Positions 1-9,112 are shown, counted from the first letter of the stretch. The stretch is 64,000 nucleotides of DNA from an uncultured Clostridia bacterium (GCA_934130285.1 CAKOXT010000001.1:310001-374000); one strand, 5' to 3'. A program made the numbers and translations. The notes: generated by a model from the sequence alone, not told the origin.

Positions 1-2133
1 TTGTATGCTTTCCTGTGTTAATGATGTATTATATTTGAATATTTCAGCAAAACTTGTAACTTGGCTCGTATCAATAGTAAGTTTGTCATCAACTGCTATA
101 GTTTTTAATTTATTAAATGCTGTATCTTCAGTATTTCCCATTGAAAACATATGCGAAGAATCTGCGTTGAAAACTATAGTGTCATATGAGCTATCAGTTA
201 ATGCAAAGTATATAGTTTTATTAGTGGCATCATAGCATGCTTCTATTTTTCCAGAATTATCTGAGTCTATATTTCCAAGATTAATGACTTCTTTTGGAAT
301 ATCTTCTTTATAAGCAAATATTACCTGTTCAGCTTCGGCCTTATAATTGCTTATTACAGAAAAAATATTTTTTCCAGTTTTTAATGTTACTGTCATTCTT
401 TCGCCCCATAGTGCATATAGTGTTGTGTCTTTTGTAAATATTGTCGTTGTGTTGCTATGATATTGAGGTGCCTTTTCATCTTTACTTTCTGCCCAGCCTA
501 AGAAATAATATCCTTCTTTTATAGGTATGTCTGCAAATCTCATTTTTACTCTTGCTGTGTCTGTATATGTTTTTTCGTTTCCACCTTCTGCAAATGTTCC
601 ACCATTTGTATTTATTGTAATAGTGTAATTTTTTATTTTTGAAAAATATCCTGGGTTATTTGTTCCTTCGTCAAAATGAGCATACGTTGAATTAGTTATT
701 TGACTATTGGCAAATGTTGTTCCTTGGTCGCCAGATAAATTTGTACAGTTCAAAAATAAATCAGATGTATAAAAATTGTTTGAGGTTGATGTATTCAAGT
801 TATTTGTTACAAATTTGTCTGAAACATATATTTTTTCAAGCGATGTGCAATTTTTGAACATTTGCCACATACTTCTTACATTTTCGGTATTAAAACTTGT
901 TAGATTAAGTACTTTTAAATTTGTGCACTTTATAAACATTCCTGCAAAGCCTTCATTTTCTAAATTTCCCTTTACAGAATCAGTTGAAAATGTACTTCCA
1001 AAGTTTATATCTATTAAATTTGGATTATTTTCAAACATCCAACTCATATCAGTTACATTATCTGTTTTGAAATGACTTAAATCGAGTTCTGTTACGCTTT
1101 CTATTGCACTAAACATGGCACACATATTTGTTGCACTACTTGTATCAAAATGATTTATAAAATTCTGCAGACTACTTTCTGATAATTTTACGCATCCTTT
1201 GAACATTTCCTCAAAGTGTTGAACACTGCTCGTATCTATTGTAACTCCCCTAGTTATAGAAATTGATGTTACATTTTTGAATGCCGTAGATTTTTCTCCA
1301 TTTGAGAACATGTATCCACTATCTTCATTGAAATTTATAATTGAAAATTTAGTTTCAGCTGCAATATATATTGTTCCGTCTGAATTCCAATATGCCTTTA
1401 TTTCTCCATCTGTTAGACCAGCTTCTCCTATATAAGTAGAATTTGTTGGTACTTCTGATTTGGCACAGAATATAATTTTTGTTGCGTCTTCATAATGTGC
1501 ACTTAGCACATTATAAAAATCTCTTCCGGTTTTTAGATTATATCTTTGCTTGTCATGTTGCTCAAAATTTAGCTTAATAGATACGTTTAATGTGTTATCT
1601 GTAATATTTGATATATCTGCATATTTAAAACTAATTGGAATTGTTAATGTTCCCATTCCGTCTATTGAATTAGCATCTATTATGCTATCGATGTAATCTT
1701 GATATGATGTTTCATCTATAATTATATTTGGATTGCTATTTAGTTCTTTTAGTGAAGAAAAGCTTCCTATGTCTTCTGCTGTTAAATAGCTTACACTTTT
1801 AAATTTATATGTTATATCAGATAAGTTATTTAAATGTACTAAAATAGTAATATTAGTATCTTCTGTAATGTTTTCTTTTGGTAAAGTTATGTTTGAGATT
1901 TGAAGAAATGTTTTGTCTGTGTCGTATGATACATAACTTGCTCCAGCAGTTGAAGAAGTATTGTCTTGTTCAATACTATCTATGTATAATATTTTAAGAC
2001 TTTCTGTTTCAGCAGTTCCTTCTATACTTAAATTAATTCCATCCATAACGCAGTAACCTATACTAATACAAATTATTGCAACAAAAATTAAAAGAAGAAA
2101 TAAAATTGATTTGTTATATTTTTTGCATTTCAT
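1..2133 (-). CDS. BspA-like leucine-rich repeat surface protein, C-terminus outside the window
   Basis: The reading frame is open from an ATG at 2133 to the window edge (711 codons, no stop), so the gene is partial. AAAGGAGG stands 12 bases before the ATG. Residues about 7-27 form a hydrophobic signal or anchor segment. The middle carries repeats of the type F.T.NV..M..MF..C..L..L.L, which is the DUF285/BspA-type leucine-rich repeat. An InlB-like B-repeat follows, with the signature GY.F.GWAES and a LYALWG end. A second repeat stretch then starts. Proteins of this family are surface-exposed and often bind host or neighbour cells. It is the last visible gene of the tasA/sipW operon, 21 bases after the DUF5305 gene. 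Its N-terminus (IGYCV....L.IEG.A) resembles that of the TasA-like protein upstream, so it may be cut by the same peptidase. The family is clear; the ligand is unknown. Confidence 0.85.
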   Translation of the reverse strand, partial: MKCKKYNKSILFLLLIFVAIICISIGYCVMDGINLSIEGTAETESLKILYIDSIEQDNTSSTAGASYVSYDTDKTFLQISNITLPKENITEDTNITILVHLNNLSDITYKFKSVSYLTAEDIGSFSSLKELNSNPNIIIDETSYQDYIDSIIDANSIDGMGTLTIPISFKYADISNITDNTLNVSIKLNFEQHDKQRYNLKTGRDFYNVLSAHYEDATKIIFCAKSEVPTNSTYIGEAGLTDGEIKAYWNSDGTIYIAAETKFSIINFNEDSGYMFSNGEKSTAFKNVTSISITRGVTIDTSSVQHFEEMFKGCVKLSESSLQNFINHFDTSSATNMCAMFSAIESVTELDLSHFKTDNVTDMSWMFENNPNLIDINFGSTFSTDSVKGNLENEGFAGMFIKCTNLKVLNLTSFNTENVRSMWQMFKNCTSLEKIYVSDKFVTNNLNTSTSNNFYTSDLFLNCTNLSGDQGTTFANSQITNSTYAHFDEGTNNPGYFSKIKNYTITINTNGGTFAEGGNEKTYTDTARVKMRFADIPIKEGYYFLGWAESKDEKAPQYHSNTTTIFTKDTTLYALWGERMTVTLKTGKNIFSVISNYKAEAEQVIFAYKEDIPKEVINLGNIDSDNSGKIEACYDATNKTIYFALTDSSYDTIVFNADSSHMFSMGNTEDTAFNKLKTIAVDDKLTIDTSQVTSFAEIFKYNTSLTQESIQ

Positions 2134-2154
2134 CAAATTTATTCCTCCTTTTCA

Positions 2155-3225
2155 TTATCCTGCTATTTCTTTTACATTTCCATGATTAATTTCATATACA
2201 TAAATTATTGTTGTTGCTGTTGTAACGATAAAATATGTCTTTGTTTTTGTTTCGTTTTCAAACATTAAAATTGGATTTTGCACTATTTCTCTTATTTTTA
2301 ACAGATCTTCAAATTTTCCAACTTTTAGCATGTCATATTTGTTTAAAGCAAATCCGTTATCCACTTTTTGAATATATGAATGATAACTTCTTTTAATTCT
2401 TTTTAATTTAATTTCATCTAATACTTCTTTTGGGCAATTTCTTTTTAAATCTTCTATTACATCTCTTATTTTTAGAAATTCAATTACTAATAGTATTATT
2501 GCTATAACTAAAAATACTGAAACCATTTGAACTTTTTGACCACCAGAAAATACTTTTTCTTCTGCATTATCAATATTGTTAACGGTTTCTATGTTGACAG
2601 TTTTAACGTTTAATGGAATAGTTACATTCATGCTTGATGTGTTTTTTATATTATCTTTTTCATCTAATAAATCAACATAGAATGTAATAACAGTTTTACT
2701 TTCTATATTACTTAAATCATAAGTAGAAATAATTTTTTTTACTATTTCATTATATTTCGCGTAATTAACTGTAATATTAGTATTCAAATCAAATTTGTTT
2801 TTATCTGGTTTTACTGTTTCTTCTGATTTTAATGTTTCACTAAAATCATATATGTTGTTTTGCGTTGTTTTTTCAACGACTTTCGTTTGTGACTCTATTC
2901 TATATTTGTATTTGTAATTTGAATAATTGTCTTTCATTTGTAAATTATATTTGTAACTTATGTCTATATTATCAATTAATGCTGCAATATACTGATTGCT
3001 TGATGGTAATTTAGTACTTTCAAAAAAATCATTTTTGCTTAACGAAATGCTATAATCCACATTTCCAGCTTCAGTATATTTTATACTTTTTGTTTGTTTT
3101 TTAGTTAGAAAAATTAAAAATGAAGAAATCATTAAAACTAGAATAACCAAAATCATAATTACTTTATCTATGATTCTTTTTCTAAATCTATTACTTTTTG
3201 AATTATCAGTTCTTTTTCGACTCAT
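2155..3225 (-). CDS. DUF5305-type membrane-anchored protein of the TasA/SipW operon
   Basis: A 356-residue protein with two membrane segments, about residues 19-40 and 232-252. They bracket an extracytoplasmic domain rich in beta-type sequence and in Lys, Asn and Asp. A cytoplasmic tail of about 100 residues follows. This layout, and repeated patterns such as Y.Y...I with paired NVT/NIT stretches, fits the DUF5305 family, which commonly sits beside SipW-type signal peptidases. The ATG at 3225 follows AGGAGA at a normal distance. The gene lies 8 bases after sipW and 21 bases before the BspA-like gene, so all are probably cotranscribed. I infer an accessory role in assembling or anchoring the surface fibre; no catalytic motif is visible. 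Confidence 0.6.
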   Translation of the reverse strand: MSRKRTDNSKSNRFRKRIIDKVIMILVILVLMISSFLIFLTKKQTKSIKYTEAGNVDYSISLSKNDFFESTKLPSSNQYIAALIDNIDISYKYNLQMKDNYSNYKYKYRIESQTKVVEKTTQNNIYDFSETLKSEETVKPDKNKFDLNTNITVNYAKYNEIVKKIISTYDLSNIESKTVITFYVDLLDEKDNIKNTSSMNVTIPLNVKTVNIETVNNIDNAEEKVFSGGQKVQMVSVFLVIAIILLVIEFLKIRDVIEDLKRNCPKEVLDEIKLKRIKRSYHSYIQKVDNGFALNKYDMLKVGKFEDLLKIREIVQNPILMFENETKTKTYFIVTTATTIIYVYEINHGNVKEIAG

Positions 3226-3233
3226 TTTTTCTC

Positions 3234-4223
3234 CTATCTTTCAAATATGTTATTAAACCACAATGTTAAATAGCCTATTTTTTCTGTTTTGCTTTTGTAT
3301 ATTCCGATTATTTTATCTTCAGTAGTATATCCTTGGTCTGCATCTTCGTTTGCATCACCTTTCGTATAATATCTTTTCTCATCATTTACATTTTTTATTT
3401 CTATAACTCTGTGAACTACTATCATTTTATCCATCTTGAAAACTAGTATTTGACCTGTTTTAATTTTTTGATTCTTATATTGTTCATAAATTATAGAATC
3501 GCCTTTATTAATTGTTCCTGTCATACTTTCTGATCCTATTACTAAAATTCCATATTTAAATTTACATGAAACTAGCATTGTAATAATAATCATCGTAGAA
3601 ATTAGTACAAAATTAATAATTGCAATTTTTCTTTTACTTTTTCTAGATAAATACTTGTGTTCATTAGAATATGCATATTCCAAAATAACATAAATGATAT
3701 AAGGAAATATCATTTTTATTAATGTTTGTATTAGTATATGAATATCTGGTGTTATTGGAATAAAAAATATATACAATGAAATTATTAATCTATATATTAT
3801 ATTCGGCATTTTTCCGTATCTAATTGATATATAATTGAATAATAGATTGTTGATTATTGATACGAACACAACGTTTCCTGTTAATGCTAAAAATCCACTA
3901 ATCGTTGTGACATCACATTTTCTTATTCCAACTAATATGTCAATTATGAATACGAATATAAATGAAAATATTCTTTTGCATTTAATTTTTGATAGTAAAA
4001 TCTTCTCTCTTATATATTCTGTTATAATTATCAATAAAAAAACAGGTAATATAATATTTATAAGAGTACTAAACGAAAATTTTACTGTTGCTCTATAAAA
4101 CCCAAAATGTAACCCGAGTAAATATAATAAAAGCACATATAAAATTCCACTAGTTCCTAAAATATAACTAACATTTCTTTTATTCTCAGGCAATGCGTCT
4201 TGTGTATTAAATATCTTTTTCAT
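3234..4223 (-). CDS. sipW: SipW-like (ER-type) signal peptidase I with an enlarged membrane domain
   Basis: The C-terminal third is a type I signal peptidase of the ER/archaeal type. The catalytic serine is S233 in SESM. A histidine (H271 in VVHR) replaces the usual bacterial lysine, and the acidic motif KGDANED supplies the Asp (D290 or D294). B. subtilis SipW has this type of site and cuts TasA and its partner. That enzyme is about 190 residues long. Here about 200 extra residues precede the catalytic domain and carry about five or six predicted membrane segments. The gene follows the tasA-like gene, separated by a strong hairpin, and is followed closely by the DUF5305 and BspA-like genes. 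It probably processes both the TasA-like protein and the BspA-like protein. Confidence 0.85.
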   Translation of the reverse strand: MKKIFNTQDALPENKRNVSYILGTSGILYVLLLYLLGLHFGFYRATVKFSFSTLINIILPVFLLIIITEYIREKILLSKIKCKRIFSFIFVFIIDILVGIRKCDVTTISGFLALTGNVVFVSIINNLLFNYISIRYGKMPNIIYRLIISLYIFFIPITPDIHILIQTLIKMIFPYIIYVILEYAYSNEHKYLSRKSKRKIAIINFVLISTMIIITMLVSCKFKYGILVIGSESMTGTINKGDSIIYEQYKNQKIKTGQILVFKMDKMIVVHRVIEIKNVNDEKRYYTKGDANEDADQGYTTEDKIIGIYKSKTEKIGYLTLWFNNIFER

Positions 4224-4248
4224 ATCATTTCCCTGTAGGTATTATTAG

Positions 4249-4285
4249 TTTAAAGTGTAGCTTTTATACAAAGCTACACTTTAAA
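4249..4285 (-). terminator. intercistronic hairpin between tasA-like and sipW
   Basis: A perfect 16-base-pair inverted repeat (arms 4249-4264 and 4270-4285, loop of 5) lies between the tasA-like stop and the sipW start. There is only a weak T-run after it on the minus strand (AAACTAATAATACC). It is more likely a partial terminator or RNA-stabilising hairpin, allowing more TasA-like subunit than peptidase, than a full stop. Confidence 0.6.
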
Positions 4286-4325
4286 TCTTTATTGAATAGA
4301 AATATAATTTTTTCTATTATTTTAA

Positions 4326-4838
4326 TTATTGTTGAACAGCGTTAGCTTTTAGTGTAACTGTTATATCAGCTGTTTGTTCTGTAATTGGTGTTTTTAATAA
4401 TTCAACATTTACAGTAACTGTTTTTGTAGAATCTCCTGATTTCACAGTTGTAGCTGTATCAGTTATTCCTGTTGTTGTAACTTTGAAAAATTCATTATTT
4501 GTTGATGCAACTTCTGCTATAACTGAAGCATCAATATCATCACTTACATTTTCAATAGTATATGTAGCTGATGCTGTATCACCTTTCTTCTTTAATCCAG
4601 CTACTTTAATTGAAGCTCTATCGTCTGCTGTAACGCTTGCTTCTGCGTTTACTAAATTTGTAGGTGCATCATAGCTATCTCCTGTTTTCTTAAATCTAAC
4701 TGTAAAGTTGTTGTCCTCAGCTAATGCAGATGCACTACCACTGATTATTAATGATTTTTCTGTTACTGCATATCCTATTCCTAATAATAGTACTAAAACA
4801 AGTAATACCATTACAGCTAAAATTCTTTTGTTTTTCAT
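4326..4838 (-). CDS. TasA/camelysin-like secreted fibre protein
   Basis: A 170-residue secreted protein. The start at 4838 is chosen because AGGAGG lies 8 bases upstream; the longer frame to 4901 has no ribosome site. The N-terminus is a Lys-rich head plus a hydrophobic segment ending IGYAV, then L.ISGSASA. This is the layout of TasA/CalY (camelysin) precursors cut by SipW. The mature part is a single domain rich in Thr, Val, Asp and Lys with many short beta-like stretches, and it has no cysteine. TasA-family proteins build extracellular matrix fibres. It is first in an operon with sipW, DUF5305 and the BspA-like gene and has its own promoter at 4870-4898. Family assignment rests on the signal type, size and the sipW neighbour; the mature sequence is divergent. 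Confidence 0.72.
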   Translation of the reverse strand: MKNKRILAVMVLLVLVLLLGIGYAVTEKSLIISGSASALAEDNNFTVRFKKTGDSYDAPTNLVNAEASVTADDRASIKVAGLKKKGDTASATYTIENVSDDIDASVIAEVASTNNEFFKVTTTGITDTATTVKSGDSTKTVTVNVELLKTPITEQTADITVTLKANAVQQ

Positions 4839-4869
4839 TTTGCTTCCTCCTAATAAATACTTCAAATAT

Positions 4870-4898
4870 ATTGTACCTAGATTCGACATTTTTTTCAA
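4870..4898 (-). promoter_or_regulatory. sigma-70/A promoter of the tasA-sipW operon
   Basis: On the minus strand a TTGAAA box (4893-4898) and a TACAAT box (4870-4875) are separated by exactly 17 bases. The expected transcript starts about 25 bases before the tasA-like start codon. Confidence 0.65.
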
Positions 4899-5118
4899 CA
4901 ATTTAAGATGAAAGTCATATAAACATAATCTTTTTGTAATATTTTTGTAATGTCTGAGTGCATTTATATTTTTCGTTCTACTCTTATATTATTTAGCAAT
5001 ATATCCTATGTAATTAAAAATCGGCATCCTTCCTGTTGGCCAAAATTTCCACTTGTTAATCCAGATAGATCTCATGTGATGTACTTGAAGCTTAATTTCT
5101 TAAAATTTTCTACATTTA

Positions 5119-5667
5119 TTATTTTTTATATAAAAAACATTCTTTATCATGTGAATATATGATTCCTATTGCTTGTAAATATGAGTATATGATAGTTGAT
5201 CCAACAAATTTCATTCCTCTTTTCTTTAAATCTTTCGAAATATCATCTGATAATTTTGATGTTGTTTTGTCACTTTCATATACTATTTCGTCATTTGTAA
5301 ATTGTTTTAAATAATTATGAAACGATCCAAATTCTTTTTGAATTTCTTTAAATATTTTTGAATTTGTTATACTAGCATTTATTTTCAATTTATTTCTGAT
5401 TATATTTTTGTTTGATAATAGTTCACTTATCTTTTTATCATCATAGTTCACAATCTTTTCAATATTAAAATTATCATATGCTTTTTCAAAACTTTCTTTT
5501 TTATTTAGTATACATTCCCATGATAATCCTGCTTGAAATGATTCTAATATAAGCATTTTATATAAGTATTCTTCATCTAAATTTAACTTACACCACTCTT
5601 CGTCATGATATTTTATATACTTTGGGTTTTTTAAATTACACCATTTGCATCTTGTTAATTCTTCCAT
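5119..5667 (-). CDS. tag: DNA-3-methyladenine glycosylase I
   Basis: A 182-residue member of the Tag family, which removes N3-methyladenine from alkylated DNA as the first step of base excision repair. The zinc-clasp residues known from E. coli Tag are all present: C7 in RCKW, H21 in YHDEEW, and H173 with C177 in HDKEC. The catalytic-pocket Glu is E42 in LESFQAGLSW. Length matches the family (about 180-190). The ATG at 5667 follows TAGGAG. It lies about 50 bases upstream of the nucleoside phosphorylase stop, on the same strand, so the two may share a transcript. Confidence 0.93.
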   Translation of the reverse strand: MEELTRCKWCNLKNPKYIKYHDEEWCKLNLDEEYLYKMLILESFQAGLSWECILNKKESFEKAYDNFNIEKIVNYDDKKISELLSNKNIIRNKLKINASITNSKIFKEIQKEFGSFHNYLKQFTNDEIVYESDKTTSKLSDDISKDLKKRGMKFVGSTIIYSYLQAIGIIYSHDKECFLYKK

Positions 5668-5718
5668 AGAATCTCCTAATTCAATTTATTTTTACTAATA
5701 ATTCATTTCGTACTTTTA

Positions 5719-6501
5719 TTAATTATTTTTAGCTATTTTGTAAGCTAATTCTAAAGCTAACACTGGAACTTTAACTTTTTTATCAAAGTTTACAAGTTGG
5801 CTTAAACTTCTAGCATCCCATTCTATTGCATCCAAATTATCTCCAGCATAATAGAAAGTAAAGTAATCTAAATTTTTGTATTGACAGACTGCTCCTATTG
5901 ATGCTCCTTCCATTTCAACACAAACAGCACCTTTTGACTTAAAATAATTTATTTTTTCTCTTGTTTCTCTATAAAAGGCATCTGTTGTCCATGTTGCACC
6001 TTCTGTATATGAAAAATCGTTCTCTTTTAATATTTTTTCAAACATTTCTTTATATTTTTCATTTAATTCAACTGACTCAGAATCAGGTAAATAGTGATAA
6101 CTCGTTCCTTCGTCCCTATATGCTTTTGTAGGAATAATTATTGAACAATCTTCTATTTTCGAATCTAAAACACCACAATTTCCAAATATAATAAATGTAT
6201 TTACTCCATTTACATTTAATTCTTCTATATCTGAACTGATCCATGGCCCACTGATTCCTGCTAAAAACAATGTGAATTCTTTATCTTTGTAGTTTAAGAT
6301 ATGAATTGGTCTTGATATACTAGATCCTCCAAATTTTCCTATTTGTGCGCAATTATATTTTTTTACTATGTCCTTATATAAATGTTCTGAAAAAACACCT
6401 ATTGCTATTGATGGTAACTTTAAATTCAAATCATGTACACCTTCTAAATTTTTTATTCCAGTTGATGGAATAATACCTTTTTCGTTACTATAAAATATCA
6501 T
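5719..6501 (-). CDS. nucleoside phosphorylase (PNP/UDP family)
   Basis: A 260-residue protein of the PNP_UDP_1 superfamily, which cleaves purine or pyrimidine nucleosides with phosphate (some members hydrolyse MTA/SAH). It has the family's glycine-rich phosphate-site region (KFGGSSISRPIH), a central GNCG segment, and the ribose-binding VEMEGAS motif with its paired Glu residues. The sequence does not settle the substrate; uridine or purine nucleosides are both possible. The start at 6501 follows GAGAGG. A salvage role is inferred. It stands just upstream of tag on the same strand. Confidence 0.82.
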   Translation of the reverse strand: MIFYSNEKGIIPSTGIKNLEGVHDLNLKLPSIAIGVFSEHLYKDIVKKYNCAQIGKFGGSSISRPIHILNYKDKEFTLFLAGISGPWISSDIEELNVNGVNTFIIFGNCGVLDSKIEDCSIIIPTKAYRDEGTSYHYLPDSESVELNEKYKEMFEKILKENDFSYTEGATWTTDAFYRETREKINYFKSKGAVCVEMEGASIGAVCQYKNLDYFTFYYAGDNLDAIEWDARSLSQLVNFDKKVKVPVLALELAYKIAKNN

Positions 6502-6582
6502 TTTAAACCTCTCATATAATTTCTATATTTGTCATAATTATAATTTAATCTGTTTTTTCAGTCAAATACTTGTATTAATAAT

Positions 6583-6628
6583 AGTAAAAGACACAGAACC
6601 GACAATTGTCAGTCCTGTGTCTTTTACT
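6583..6628 (-). terminator. terminator of the TPM-lemA unit
   Basis: A near-perfect hairpin, with arms AGTAAAAGACACAG and its complement plus an inner GACAATTGTC palindrome, lies just after the lemA stop. T-rich sequence follows on the minus strand. It may also work on the plus strand. Confidence 0.8.
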
Positions 6629-6640
6629 TATTATGAAACT

Positions 6641-7246
6641 TTAATTACCAAAGTCAACCAAATTTGGATTGCTTGCTGCTTTATCAGCTTGAAATTCTTT
6701 AATCTCTTCAAATCCAAATGCTTGTGCTAGTATATTTCCAGGAAATTTCTTTACCTTTTTATTATACTTTCCAACCATCTCATTGTAACTAACTCTAGCA
6801 TTCGTAATTTTATTTACCGAAGCTGATATCTCATCCATGAGTGCTGTATATTGTTCCCCAGCAGCTAATGTTGGATAATTTTCAACAACAAAGTTAGTTA
6901 GTCTATTAATTTGAAGTGATACCTCTTGATTGGCTTCACTAATTTTGTCTGGATCTTGCGTATCAAAGCTATCTGAAAGAGCTGCTCTAGCATTTGCGAT
7001 ATCAGCAAATACTTGTTCTTCATGATTGCTATATGCTTTTACCGTTTTTACTAAATCAGGGATTAAATCCAACCTGTTTTGCATCATTGTTTCAACATTG
7101 GCTTCTGCAAGTTTTACATTTTCTTGCATGTCAACCATAGAATTGTATGTTGATACAAACGTACTGCCTAGAATTATAATTGGTAAAACAATACAGCAAA
7201 CTGCTATTATTGCTATTATTAGTGTAGAATTACTTTCTTTTTTCAT
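6641..7246 (-). CDS. lemA: LemA family membrane protein
   Basis: A 201-residue protein with one N-terminal membrane helix (about residues 9-31) and a helical outer domain. Family motifs are clear: Y N.MVDMQENVK.AEANVE, then QNR.DLIPDLV.TVK.Y, then a C-terminal F.A.....NP segment (FQADKAASNPN). LemA proteins occur across bacteria; their job is not firmly settled, but they are often paired with TPM-domain proteins and linked to envelope stress or protein turnover. The start at 7246 follows GGGAGG. The gene begins 24 bases after the TPM gene and ends at a strong terminator, so the two form one unit. Confidence 0.92.
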   Translation of the reverse strand: MKKESNSTLIIAIIAVCCIVLPIIILGSTFVSTYNSMVDMQENVKLAEANVETMMQNRLDLIPDLVKTVKAYSNHEEQVFADIANARAALSDSFDTQDPDKISEANQEVSLQINRLTNFVVENYPTLAAGEQYTALMDEISASVNKITNARVSYNEMVGKYNKKVKKFPGNILAQAFGFEEIKEFQADKAASNPNLVDFGN

Positions 7247-7270
7247 GTCTATTGCCTCCCTAAAGTTTAA

Positions 7271-9112
7271 TTAAAAGTGTCTACTGGCGCCTCCACCATG
7301 TGAAATACCTCCATGACCGCCAAAGCTTCCTCCACTATGATGGTGATAATTGCTACTGTGATAAGAATTTCTACGTCTACGTTCTTCTTCCTCGCGTTCT
7401 CTTCTACGTCTGGCCTCCTGCTTGTCATGATCATCGTTTGCTTTTCTTAGCATGTTCTTTAATTTTTCATAAAGCAAAACATCAAAGAAAGTAACGGCAG
7501 CAGAATTTAGTCCTTTATAGACATTCATAGCCCTTTTTAGCTTGTCTCTGTCATCTTCATCAGGTGTTCCAATGCCAGAAATAATCTCATTCACACTCTT
7601 TTCAGCTTTTTTAGCTTCTTCATATAGTTTATGAGATTGTTTCGCATCAGACCACATCTTTTTGAATGAACAAAGCCATTCCATATTTGGAAAAAAGGCT
7701 TGTTGGTCACTAGTAAGCTCACAATACATACTATTTGCTCTTTTTAAAACGTCATAACTTTCATATGATCCACTTCTAACATCTGCTAAAATCTTGGTCA
7801 TATTTTCGTATGCTTCTTGAGCTTTTTGCTTGTCGCGCTTTTCTTTTTCTATTCGCTGATATTCTTTTTCAAGTTCAACGGATTCATCATGTAAGGCTAC
7901 CACAGGAGTAATATCTGATGTGATATATTTTCTCACATCTTCGCTTGCTGCTTCGTAATCAGAAATTACCGCTTTAAACAAGTTGGTTTTTTCTCTATCA
8001 GCAGTCTGCATTGTTGCTTCCTGTACTTTTTGATCAATGCTTTGAGCTTCTTGTTTAAACTCGTTCTCAATCATTTCAGTAACCTGCGTGTCTATTGTTG
8101 GATACAACCTTTGAGCTCTTTCATACCGATCACTTAATGCTTCATACTTAGCTGTTAAATCAGTTAATTTCTCTTTCATTTTTTTGACTTCTTCATCTTT
8201 TTGAAAGATTTCATTGGTTGTACTTGTTCTGAGGTCATCCATTTCTATTTCATGTTGTAACCTCATTTCAGATTTTTCTTTTTTGAACTGTTCTTCAGCC
8301 TGTTGGCTGTTTTTTTCAACCTTTTCTTCGATAATTTCTACTTCTTTTTTATAGAACTCTTTCGCTTTCTTTTTTGCTTTCTTGCATTCTGCTATAGTGT
8401 AAATTGCAAAAGCAACAATAAGTCCAACCAAAGCACTCCATATTGCTTTAGCGAGTGATTTACCATTTTGATCATCTTCAACTTTCTCAGTATTAGAAGT
8501 TGTATCAGCTGAGTTTTCGACTTTTTCCTTAGGTGTAGCTCCTGCAGTGCTTATCGTGTTCCAAGCTGCTGGTACATTCTCTTTTATGCACTCAATAGTT
8601 GCTCTTTGAACATTTACTAGACCTTCTGCAAATTGGTCATTTTGAAAATAGTCCATACCATTGTCATCAAGTAAACGACCAGCTTGTGCTGAGGTTACGT
8701 ATTCTTCCATTTTTCGGCCTAGTTCGATTCTTACATCTCTATCTCCAGTTGAAAGAATTATTAGTGCTCCCATGTCATTGTTTCCAATGCCATACTGATT
8801 GTACATTGCATTAGCATATTCATTAATATCATGAGATCCTAATGATGTAACTGTGGTTACTACAACTTGAATTCCATCCATGTTCTGGTCTAATTCCACT
8901 GCCCTTTTCATCATTTCTGATTTCTGAGCATCTGTAAAGACTTTAGCAAAATCATTGACATAGAATTCACTTGTAGGACTTTCTACATCAAAACTTTTTA
9001 CATAGACATCTTTAGTTGTTTCTTCACTTTGGCAACCTGCCAAAGAAAGTAATACTACTAGTGCTAAAACTACTGTTGATACTAACCGTATAAATCCTCT
9101 TTTTTGTTTCAT
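7271..9112 (-). CDS. TPM-domain lipoprotein with long coiled coil and Gly/His-rich tail
   Basis: A 613-residue protein. It starts with a lipoprotein signal (LSLAGC, C27 expected to be lipidated). The TPM (YgcG/Psb32) domain follows at about residues 40-180. A second membrane helix lies near 222-240. Next comes a highly charged coiled coil of about 350 residues rich in Glu, Lys and Gln. The tail is basic then Gly/His/Ser-rich, as in many YgcG-type proteins. TPM domains are thought to act in membrane protein repair or as acid phosphatase-like domains. The lemA gene follows 24 bases after, the common partner. Expression is from its own promoter at 9237-9265. The family is usually about 250-300 residues, so the coiled-coil extension is unusual. 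Confidence 0.85.
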   Translation of the reverse strand: MKQKRGFIRLVSTVVLALVVLLSLAGCQSEETTKDVYVKSFDVESPTSEFYVNDFAKVFTDAQKSEMMKRAVELDQNMDGIQVVVTTVTSLGSHDINEYANAMYNQYGIGNNDMGALIILSTGDRDVRIELGRKMEEYVTSAQAGRLLDDNGMDYFQNDQFAEGLVNVQRATIECIKENVPAAWNTISTAGATPKEKVENSADTTSNTEKVEDDQNGKSLAKAIWSALVGLIVAFAIYTIAECKKAKKKAKEFYKKEVEIIEEKVEKNSQQAEEQFKKEKSEMRLQHEIEMDDLRTSTTNEIFQKDEEVKKMKEKLTDLTAKYEALSDRYERAQRLYPTIDTQVTEMIENEFKQEAQSIDQKVQEATMQTADREKTNLFKAVISDYEAASEDVRKYITSDITPVVALHDESVELEKEYQRIEKEKRDKQKAQEAYENMTKILADVRSGSYESYDVLKRANSMYCELTSDQQAFFPNMEWLCSFKKMWSDAKQSHKLYEEAKKAEKSVNEIISGIGTPDEDDRDKLKRAMNVYKGLNSAAVTFFDVLLYEKLKNMLRKANDDHDKQEARRRREREEEERRRRNSYHSSNYHHHSGGSFGGHGGISHGGGASRHF

